From NCBI GenBank assembly GCA_963596435.1, contig CAVBMG010000064.1, positions 1 through 19,652 of the forward strand: a stretch of 19,652 nucleotides of DNA. The letters run 5' to 3'. The notes beneath the pieces were generated by a model. The model did not search any database. It was not told the DNA's origin and worked only from the letters and a program-made list of their open reading frames with translations. Origin of the DNA: COE1 sp963596435 (lineage in GTDB: Bacteria; Bacillota; Clostridia; Lachnospirales; Lachnospiraceae). Below, one piece after another: positions 14,212 through 19,652 of this stretch. The position numbers and the translations under genes were made by a program. Each line of letters begins with the position of its first letter. The first letter of the stretch is position 1.

Positions 14212-14691
14212 ATGGAGCTTGAGTTTGACGTGAAGGTGACACCTTCTGCAATGTATGACTATTTACTGCATCACACCTATTCCGGCATGTCGGGTATTAT
14301 CGGCACTGTCTTCGGTGTTTTTTTGATTATGGCTTTTCTTGCCACGAAATATCCGATTTATCTGATTGCAGGTATCGTAGTGATCGGTTATCTGCCGGCA
14401 GCCCTTTTGCTGAAAGCACATCAGCAGGTCAGCATGACCCCGGCATTTAAGGAACCGCTGCATTATCATATGACAGATGAGGGAATCTCCGTATCACAGG
14501 GAGAGAATGAAGAACAGCAGTCCTGGGAGAGCTGTTATAAAGCAGTTTCCACCAGAAACAGTATCATTCTTTATACCTCCAGAACAACAGCTTCCATTTT
14601 TCCACGTAAGGATCTTGGAGAGAATGTGGAGACACTGATTAAGATGATCTCTACTCATATGCCTCCCAAGAAAGTCAAAATCCGTTTTTAA
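14212..14691 (+). CDS. YcxB-like membrane protein
   Basis: Small membrane protein of unknown function, 159 residues. The layout fits the YcxB-like family: a short N-terminal beta-like segment, two hydrophobic helices at about 26-43 and 49-67, then a soluble domain with YHMTDEGISVSQGENEEQQSWESCYKAVST and IILYTSRTTASIFPRKDL, the pattern of the YcxB C-terminal domain (a conserved tryptophan, a hydrophobic strand, then a proline-containing strand). AAGGGG at 14201-14206 lies 5 nt before the ATG. It has its own promoter and no terminator after it, so it is probably the first gene of the tsaE-tsaB operon. No enzymatic motif is visible. Confidence 0.75.
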   Translation: MELEFDVKVTPSAMYDYLLHHTYSGMSGIIGTVFGVFLIMAFLATKYPIYLIAGIVVIGYLPAALLLKAHQQVSMTPAFKEPLHYHMTDEGISVSQGENEEQQSWESCYKAVSTRNSIILYTSRTTASIFPRKDLGENVETLIKMISTHMPPKKVKIRF

Positions 14692-14715
14692 AGATATAAT
14701 TAAAAGATATAATGA
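14690..14715 (+). repeat. 13-bp tandem repeat with two TATAAT boxes
   Basis: AAAGATATAATTA (14690-14702) is followed directly by AAAGATATAATGA (14703-14715), 12 of 13 identical. Each copy holds a perfect TATAAT (14695-14700 and 14708-14713). The -35 regions are poor (TTTTTA at 14685-14690 for the second), so promoter activity for tsaE is possible but unproven. Confidence 0.6.
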
Positions 14716-14736
14716 ATAGAAAGACATGGTAGCAGT

Positions 14737-15156
14737 ATGGTAATAGAAACATGGAGTCCCAAGGAGACTTATGCCCTGGGTGAGAAGATCGGCAGGGAAG
14801 CACTTCCGGGACAGGTTTATACGCTGAATGGCGATTTGGGCGTAGGTAAGACCGTATTTACGCAGGGTGTGGCAGCAGGACTTGGCATACAGGAGCCGGT
14901 GAACAGCCCCACCTTTACAATTGTGCAGGTATATGAAGAAGGCAGGATGCCTTTTTATCATTTTGATGTATACCGCATAGGCGATGTAGAAGAGATGGAA
15001 GAGATCGGGTATCAGGATTACTTCTATGGAGAAGGTCTGTGCATGATAGAATGGGCGCAGCTCATAGAAGAGATTATACCTGAGAATGCCAGACATATTA
15101 CGATAGAGAAAGATCTGGACAAAGGCTTTGATTACCGGAGGATAACAATAGAGTGA
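14737..15156 (+). CDS. tsaE: tRNA t6A37 biosynthesis ATPase TsaE
   Basis: ATPase of the bacterial complex that places threonylcarbamoyl on A37 of ANN-decoding tRNAs. It works with TsaB and TsaD, both encoded downstream. The 139-residue length is usual for the family. Walker A GDLGVGKT at 32-39, SPTF at 57-60, HFDVYR at 75-80 and EWA at 105-107 are all family hallmarks. The ribosome binding site is weak (GGTAG at 14728-14732); an ATG at 14726 is in another frame and stops at once. The stop overlaps the tsaB GTG start by 4 bp. TsaC/Sua5, which makes the threonylcarbamoyl-AMP donor, is not in the window. Confidence 0.95.
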   Translation: MVIETWSPKETYALGEKIGREALPGQVYTLNGDLGVGKTVFTQGVAAGLGIQEPVNSPTFTIVQVYEEGRMPFYHFDVYRIGDVEEMEEIGYQDYFYGEGLCMIEWAQLIEEIIPENARHITIEKDLDKGFDYRRITIE

Positions 15157-15875
15157 AGATATTAGCATTAGACAGCTCAGGGCTTGTAGCCTCTGTAGCA
15201 GTGATGGAAGATGATAATTTAATCGCAGAATATACCATGAATCATAAGAAGACTCATTCACAGACATTAGTTCCCATGATGGATGAGGTGCGTGGCATGG
15301 TAGAACTGGATCTGTCTACGATAGATGCAATTGCCGTGGCAGCAGGACCGGGTTCATTTACCGGACTCAGAATCGGTTCAGCGACAGCGAAGGGCTTAGG
15401 ACTTGCGCTGAACAAGCCTATTATACCGGTTCCTACAGTAGATGCACTGGCGTTTAATCTCTATGCCAGCGGCAGTGTGATCTGTCCGTTAATGGACGCA
15501 AGAAGGAATCAGGTCTATACAGGATTATATGAGTTTGTGAAAAATGCAACAGACTTTGATATGCATTGCGTTCTGGAACAATGCACAGCAGACATCGCAG
15601 AGATTGTAGATAAGGTCAATGCACTTGGAAAAGACGTCATTTTCCTTGGAGATGGCGTAGCCGTATATAAGACAGCAATTGAGGAGCGTATTACCGTTCC
15701 TTACAGCTATGCACCGGCAAGCTGTAACAGGCAGAGAGCAGCATGCGTGGCAGCCCTTGGACAGAGATTGTATCAGAAGGGAATCGTGCAGACCGCCGAA
15801 GAACATACGCCGGAGTATCTGCGTCTTTCACAGGCTGAGAGAGAACGTGCGGAGGCTGCAAATGGTCATTCATGA
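15153..15875 (+). CDS. tsaB: tRNA t6A37 biosynthesis protein TsaB
   Basis: Inactive ASKHA-fold paralogue of TsaD that acts as its scaffold partner in t6A synthesis. It has 240 residues, starting MKILALDSSG, with the family motif AAGPGSFTGLRIGSATAKGL at about 63-82 and MDARRNQVYTGLYE, which is usual for TsaB. The start is GTG at 15153, overlapping the tsaE stop (GTGA). GGAGGA at 15137-15142 lies 10 nt before it, a little far, so re-initiation from tsaE is likely. The 3' end overlaps rimI by 14 bp. Confidence 0.95.
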   Translation: MKILALDSSGLVASVAVMEDDNLIAEYTMNHKKTHSQTLVPMMDEVRGMVELDLSTIDAIAVAAGPGSFTGLRIGSATAKGLGLALNKPIIPVPTVDALAFNLYASGSVICPLMDARRNQVYTGLYEFVKNATDFDMHCVLEQCTADIAEIVDKVNALGKDVIFLGDGVAVYKTAIEERITVPYSYAPASCNRQRAACVAALGQRLYQKGIVQTAEEHTPEYLRLSQAERERAEAANGHS

Positions 15876-16308
15876 GATGCAGGCACAGGATGTAGATGCT
15901 GTAACTGCATTGGAGGCAGCCTGCTTTACCCAGCCCTGGAAACGACATGATTTTGAAGATATTCTCACAAATCCGGACAGATTTTATTTTGTTGCAGTGG
16001 AAGATAACGAGGTTATGGGCGGCTGTATGCTGACAGACATTGTCGGTGAAGGTGACGTTTCCAATGTGGCAGTACATGAGAAATACCGCAGAAGAGGCAT
16101 TGCCCATGCTTTGCTGGAATATATGCTTCAATTTGGCAGGAAGCGGGGAATCCAGGATTTTACGCTGGAGGTACGCCAGCAGAATATGGCAGCCCGGGGA
16201 TTATATGAAGGACTGGGCTTTGTTTCAGAAGGTGTACGACCAAATTTCTATGACAAACCTAAGGATAACGCAGTGATTATGTGGCTGCGTCAGGCAGAAA
16301 GGATATAA
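15862..16308 (+). CDS. rimI: Ribosomal protein S18-alanine N-acetyltransferase RimI
   Basis: GNAT acetyltransferase that in enterobacteria acetylates the N-terminal alanine of ribosomal protein S18. It has 148 residues, the same length as the enterobacterial enzyme. The acetyl-CoA site RRRGIA is at 76-81, and E103 and Y115 fall at the positions known as catalytic base and acid in Salmonella RimI. The C-terminal NFYDKPKDNAVIMWL is also typical. The open frame extends upstream to 15679 inside tsaB, but ATG 15862 has GGAGG at 15851-15855 with 6-nt spacing and gives the normal length. tsaB-rimI adjacency is widespread in bacteria; whether S18 is the substrate in this lineage is not proven. Confidence 0.92.
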   Translation: MVIHEMQAQDVDAVTALEAACFTQPWKRHDFEDILTNPDRFYFVAVEDNEVMGGCMLTDIVGEGDVSNVAVHEKYRRRGIAHALLEYMLQFGRKRGIQDFTLEVRQQNMAARGLYEGLGFVSEGVRPNFYDKPKDNAVIMWLRQAERI

Positions 16309-16314
16309 TAATAC

Positions 16315-17238
16315 ATGCTAGATATATGTTTACTGGGAACCGGAGGTATGATGCCGCTTCCTTATAGATGGCTGACTTCCCTGATGGCGAGGTATAATGG
16401 CTCTGCGATTCTGATTGATTGCGGAGAAGGCACACAGATTGCAATGAAGGAAAAAGGCTGGAGCCCCAAGCCCATTGATATTATGTGCTTTACCCATTAT
16501 CATGCGGATCATATTGCAGGACTTCCGGGTATGCTCCTCACCATGGGAAATGCAGAGAAGACAACACCACTTCTTATGATAGGACCAAAGGGGCTTGCCA
16601 GAGTTGTGAATGCGTTGCGGGTGATTGCACCGGAGCTTCCCTTCGAGATACAATATCAGGAGATTACCGAACAGGAACAGACATTTCAGTTTGATGGCTT
16701 TAGAATAGAGGCATTTCGTGTAAACCATAACGTAATCTGCTATGGATACAATATCGTAGTAGAGAGAAAAGGCAAATTCCAGTTAGACAAGGCATTAGCG
16801 CTGGGACTTGACCGCAAGTACTGGAACCGGCTGCAGAAGGGAGAGACTATAGAACTTCCCGAAGGAACCTATACACCGGACATGGTCATGGGAGAGGAAC
16901 GCAAGGGAATCAAAGTGACCTACTGTACAGACTCCAGACCTACAGATGGAATTGTAAAAAATGCAAAGGATGCAGACCTTTTTATCTGTGAAGGCATGTA
17001 TGGGGAGCCGGATAAGAAGGAGAAAGCCAAAGAGTATAAGCACATGACTTTTTATGAGGCGGCACAGATGGCAAAAAGCGCAGGCGTAGCAAAGATGTGG
17101 CTGACTCACTATTCACCGTCACTTACCAGACCAGAGGAATATGCCAAGGAAGTCAGGGCAATTTTCCCTGAGACATATATATCCAAGGATGGAAGAAGCG
17201 AAGAACTGTTATTTGAGGACGAGAAGGAAAAGGCATAA
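16315..17238 (+). CDS. rnz: RNase Z-like metallo-beta-lactamase-fold hydrolase
   Basis: Probably a tRNA 3' processing endonuclease or a relative. It has 307 residues, the usual length of the short RNase Z form. Zinc ligands are in place: HYHADH at 61-66, H138 in VNH, D206 in YCTDSRP and H265 in LTHYSPS. DCGEGTQ at 35-41 and QKGETIEL after the exosite region also match RNase Z. Two substrate elements look changed: the loop that usually reads PTxxRN is PLPYRWLTS at 14-22, and the exosite arm lacks the usual Gly-Pro motif, having GLDRKYWNRL at 164-173. A different substrate is therefore possible. It starts 6 bp after rimI, with AAAGGA at 16298-16303 (spacing long, 11 nt). Confidence 0.8.
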   Translation: MLDICLLGTGGMMPLPYRWLTSLMARYNGSAILIDCGEGTQIAMKEKGWSPKPIDIMCFTHYHADHIAGLPGMLLTMGNAEKTTPLLMIGPKGLARVVNALRVIAPELPFEIQYQEITEQEQTFQFDGFRIEAFRVNHNVICYGYNIVVERKGKFQLDKALALGLDRKYWNRLQKGETIELPEGTYTPDMVMGEERKGIKVTYCTDSRPTDGIVKNAKDADLFICEGMYGEPDKKEKAKEYKHMTFYEAAQMAKSAGVAKMWLTHYSPSLTRPEEYAKEVRAIFPETYISKDGRSEELLFEDEKEKA

Positions 17239-17251
17239 CAAAAGGCATAAT
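17228..17251 (+). repeat. 12-bp tandem repeat over the rnz stop codon
   Basis: AAAAGGCATAAC (17228-17239) is followed directly by AAAAGGCATAAT (17240-17251), 11 of 12 identical. The first copy contains the rnz stop, and the second would put another TAA just downstream. It looks like a recent slippage duplication. Confidence 0.6.
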
Positions 17252-17274
17252 AAAGTATAAGGGGGATTACAGAC

Positions 17275-17835
17275 ATGGGGAAAGCAAAAACAGCAATTAT
17301 TATTGTAGTTCTGGCAGCATTGATCGGAGGATATTATTTCTATCTTTCCAATAAGACAGAGACACCGAAAGAAACAACGGTCAGTGCAGTACAGGATGTG
17401 ATTTTAAGGGATCTGGATAAGAACTATCCGCCTACACCTAAGGAAGTAGTGAAGTATTATAGTGAATTATCCAAATGCCTGTATAACGAAAAATATTCCA
17501 CAGAGGAATTTGAACAGATGGCAGACAAGATGCTGGCTCTCTATGATGATGAGCTTCTGGAAGCCAATCCCAGGGATCAGTATCTGATGGATCTTAACAG
17601 TGCCATTTCTGATTTCAGGAAACAGGATTACAGCATAACCACCTTTACACCATCCCAGAGCACAGACGTGGAAGAGTCTGTTGTAAAAGGCAGAGAGTGT
17701 GCCAAATTATACTGTACCTATACCATCAAAAGCGGAGCAAGCTACTCCACTTCTCTTGAAGTGTTCGAATTGAGAAAAGATCAGGCAGGGCATTGGAAAA
17801 TATTGGGATTCCAGCTTGCATCCTCTGTAGAATAA
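17275..17835 (+). CDS. Single-pass membrane protein of unknown function (DUF6715-like)
   Basis: A 186-residue protein with a short basic N-terminus, one hydrophobic helix at about 6-24 and an outer domain of about 160 residues. It resembles small lachnospiral proteins grouped as DUF6715; I recognise the pattern but could not verify the family. The outer part has a conserved-looking segment DKNYPPTPKEVVKYYSEL (about 48-65), a helical acidic middle, two cysteines (C144 in GRECAKLYC and C149) and a C-terminal beta-like region ending HWKILGFQL. The fold could be of the NTF2-like or lipoprotein-associated kind, but that is a guess. AAGGGGG at 17259-17265 lies 9 nt before the ATG. It sits between rnz and tsaD, with 36 and 25 bp gaps, so it is co-transcribed with tRNA genes although its outer domain cannot act on tRNA. 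Confidence 0.75.
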   Translation: MGKAKTAIIIVVLAALIGGYYFYLSNKTETPKETTVSAVQDVILRDLDKNYPPTPKEVVKYYSELSKCLYNEKYSTEEFEQMADKMLALYDDELLEANPRDQYLMDLNSAISDFRKQDYSITTFTPSQSTDVEESVVKGRECAKLYCTYTIKSGASYSTSLEVFELRKDQAGHWKILGFQLASSVE

Positions 17836-17860
17836 AGTGTACGCGGAAATGAGGATAGAA

Positions 17861-18880
17861 ATGGAAGATGTATTAATTTTAGCAATAGAAAGTTCCTGTG
17901 ATGAGACTGCGGCAGCAGTTGTAAAGAACGGCAGGGAAGTATTATCCAATGTGATCTCATCCCAGATTGTCATTCACACGCTCTACGGCGGTGTTGTACC
18001 GGAGATAGCCTCCAGAAAACATATAGAGAAGATCAATCAGGTCATTGAAGAAGCTTTGCAGGAAGCACACGTTACGCTGGATGATATTACAGCCATTGCA
18101 GTAACTTACGGACCGGGACTTGTAGGTGCGCTTCTGGTAGGCGTATCAGCAGCGAAAGCAATCAGCTTTGCCACGGGTAAACCGCTTATTGGTGTACATC
18201 ATATAGAAGGACATATCAGCGCCAACTTTATTGAGAATAAAGAACTGGAGCCGCCTTTTGCATGTCTGGTCGTATCAGGCGGACATACACATCTTGTAAT
18301 TGTGAAAGACTATGGAGAATACGAGATACTTGGAAGAACCAGGGATGATGCGGCAGGAGAAGCCTTTGATAAAGTAGCCCGTGCAATCGGACTGGGTTAT
18401 CCTGGTGGACCAAAGATTGATAAAGTATCCAAAGAAGGCAATCCTGATGCCATTCATTTTCCAAGGGCAAGGGTGGATGATGCGGTGTATGATTTCAGTT
18501 TCAGCGGTTTGAAATCAGCAGTATTGAATTATCTGAATTCCTGTGAAATGAAAGGCATTGAAGTGAACCAGGCAGATGTGGCAGCTTCCTTCCAGAAGGC
18601 AGTTGTAGATGTATTGGTAGAGCATGCACTGGCAGCAGTCAAGGAATATGGATTCCACAAATTTGCCATTGCAGGAGGCGTGGCGTCTAACTCAGCACTC
18701 AGAGCGGCTTTTGAACAGGAATGTGCAAAAAGCAGGATAGAGTTCTATCATCCGTCTCCTATATTCTGTACAGATAATGCAGCAATGATAGGCGTAGCAG
18801 GATATTATGAATATATCAAAGGAACCCGCAGTGGATATGATCTGAATGCAATTCCTAACCTGAAGTTGGGAGAAAGATAG
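17861..18880 (+). CDS. tsaD: tRNA N6-adenosine threonylcarbamoyltransferase TsaD
   Basis: Catalytic subunit that transfers threonylcarbamoyl from its AMP ester to A37 of tRNA. It works with TsaB and TsaE from the same operon. It has 339 residues with ILAIESSCDETAAAVV at the start, metal-binding H114 and H118 in HHIEGH, the nucleotide loop SGGHTHL at 139-145, the GEAFDKVARAIGLGYPGG segment and the metal ligand D305 in CTDNAAM. The frame is open back to GTG 17837, with another ATG at 17849. I chose ATG 17861 because GAGGA at 17851-17855 precedes it by 5 nt and the length then matches the family. ispD follows after 12 bp. Confidence 0.96.
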   Translation: MEDVLILAIESSCDETAAAVVKNGREVLSNVISSQIVIHTLYGGVVPEIASRKHIEKINQVIEEALQEAHVTLDDITAIAVTYGPGLVGALLVGVSAAKAISFATGKPLIGVHHIEGHISANFIENKELEPPFACLVVSGGHTHLVIVKDYGEYEILGRTRDDAAGEAFDKVARAIGLGYPGGPKIDKVSKEGNPDAIHFPRARVDDAVYDFSFSGLKSAVLNYLNSCEMKGIEVNQADVAASFQKAVVDVLVEHALAAVKEYGFHKFAIAGGVASNSALRAAFEQECAKSRIEFYHPSPIFCTDNAAMIGVAGYYEYIKGTRSGYDLNAIPNLKLGER

Positions 18881-18892
18881 CGGAGGTACAGT

Positions 18893-19609
18893 ATGCAGGT
18901 ACATACAACAGCAATTGTTCTGGCAGCAGGACAGGGTAAGAGAATGCAGGCAAAAGTACATAAGCAGTATCTGTTAATAGAGGACAAGCCGGTCCTCTAT
19001 TATTCTTTGCGTGCCATGGAAGACAGTTTCATGGAAGATATCGTTCTGGTCGTTGGCAAAGGAGAAGAAGAGTACTGTAGACAGGAAATCATAGAGAAGT
19101 ATCACTTTACTAAAGTAAGGGCAGTAGTAGAAGGCGGTAAAGAACGGTATCACTCCGTTGCAATCGGTCTGCACGCGATCAGCTGGCTCTGCGATTATGT
19201 ATTCATTCATGATGGTGCCAGACCTTTTATTAACAATGAGATACTGCAAAGAGCATATGAATGCGTAACAGAATGTAAGGCGTGTATAGTAGGCATGCCG
19301 GTAAAAGACACAGTTAAAATAGCAGATGACAGAGGATATGTGGAGAGTACACCGCCCCGCTCCAGAGTATGGCAGGTACAGACCCCACAGGTATTCGAGA
19401 CAGGACTTATCACACAGGCTTATGATGAACTGATTGACAGAGAAGAAGAATTGCTTGCGCAGAATGTAACGATTACAGATGATGCCATGGTAGTGGAATA
19501 CTTTACCAGGACACCGGTTAAATTCGTGGAGGGTTCCTATCAGAATATTAAGATCACGACACCGGAAGACTTGTTAATAGCAGCCAGCTTTATAAAGAGC
19601 AAGGGCTGA
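18893..19609 (+). CDS. ispD: 2-C-methyl-D-erythritol 4-phosphate cytidylyltransferase
   Basis: Third enzyme of the non-mevalonate isoprenoid pathway: MEP plus CTP gives CDP-methylerythritol and pyrophosphate. It has 238 residues. The CTP-binding loop AAGQGKRM is at 11-18 with K24 near it, IHDGARPF at 105-112, PVKDT with T140 at 136-140, VQTPQVF at 162-168, TDDAM at 195-199, and the substrate lysine K220 in NIKITTPED. The related ribitol-phosphate cytidylyltransferase TarI is less likely because these residues sit at the IspD positions. CGGAGG at 18881-18886 lies 6 nt before the ATG. No clear terminator is visible in the 43 bp left in the window, so the operon may continue. Confidence 0.93.
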   Translation: MQVHTTAIVLAAGQGKRMQAKVHKQYLLIEDKPVLYYSLRAMEDSFMEDIVLVVGKGEEEYCRQEIIEKYHFTKVRAVVEGGKERYHSVAIGLHAISWLCDYVFIHDGARPFINNEILQRAYECVTECKACIVGMPVKDTVKIADDRGYVESTPPRSRVWQVQTPQVFETGLITQAYDELIDREEELLAQNVTITDDAMVVEYFTRTPVKFVEGSYQNIKITTPEDLLIAASFIKSKG

Positions 19610-19652
19610 AAAATGCCGTTTTTCCTGTAATAATCGGGCTGAGATAAAAAAG

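Noticed and set aside
15679..15861. Longer RimI starting inside tsaB
   Set aside because: The extension has no similarity to RimI; ATG 15862 has GGAGG at the right distance and gives 148 residues with E103 and Y115 in register.
17837..17860. GTG 17837 or ATG 17849 as tsaD start
   Set aside because: GAGGA at 17851-17855 best fits ATG 17861, and the resulting 339 residues match the family length.
19607..19625. AAAAA-TGCCG-TTTTT after ispD as a terminator
   Set aside because: The stem would be only A-T pairs with no GC stem, so it is not a convincing terminator.
19636..19646. GGGCTGAGAT as the start or core of a TPP riboswitch
   Set aside because: CTGAGA alone is too short, and the conserved GGGGTGC segment that should precede it is absent; the window ends here.
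1..19652. Mobile elements, CRISPR, phage genes, tRNA or rRNA genes
   Set aside because: No transposase or integrase motifs, no regularly spaced repeats and no cloverleaf sequences were seen on either strand; base and codon use appear even along the window.

Overview
The window looks like a chromosomal core segment of a low-GC, Gram-positive anaerobe of class Clostridia, most likely Lachnospiraceae. The signs are a ptb-buk butyrate operon, the Firmicutes secA-prfB pair, strong AGGAGG-type ribosome binding sites, DUF975 and YcxB membrane proteins, and a lachnospiral-type single-pass protein inside the t6A operon. A Coprococcus-like genus would fit the butyrate-kinase route, but the genus cannot be fixed from sequence reading. 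There is no transposase, phage gene, CRISPR array, tRNA or rRNA.

Layout. (1) 1-2002, minus strand: ptb then buk, the last two steps of butyrate formation with ATP gain. Their promoter overlaps a site resembling the operator of the redox repressor Rex. (2) 2299-6041, plus strand: secA and prfB, the latter needing a programmed +1 frameshift at an in-frame UGA. A terminator at 6053-6097 serves both this operon and the convergent DUF975 gene. (3) 6106-6855, minus: a DUF975 membrane protein, divergent from tex (6996-9329, plus), with promoters placed back to back. (4) 9285-10449: a promoter inside the 3' end of tex drives an FMN riboswitch, its intrinsic terminator and ribU, the riboflavin uptake S component. 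(5) 10519-14150: an ATPase / HlyD-type adaptor / FtsX-MacB-type permease efflux operon. Its control region has three CYTTAA boxes about one helical turn apart and two inverted repeats. (6) 14129-19609: a long, tightly packed operon: ycxB-like, tsaE, tsaB, rimI, an RNase Z-like hydrolase, a single-pass protein of unknown role, tsaD and ispD. It joins tRNA t6A37 modification, possible tRNA 3' processing, ribosomal protein N-acetylation and isoprenoid synthesis.

I did not find a clearly new multi-gene system. Almost every gene belongs to a known family. The observations most worth checking are regulatory: the Rex-like operator, the prfB recoding site with a weak internal Shine-Dalgarno inside a perfect stem-loop, promoters embedded in the tex coding sequence and in a terminator loop, the repeat array before the efflux operon, and the divergent RNase Z-like protein in the t6A operon. 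Promoters, operators and RNA structures were read by eye; no search or folding program was run.
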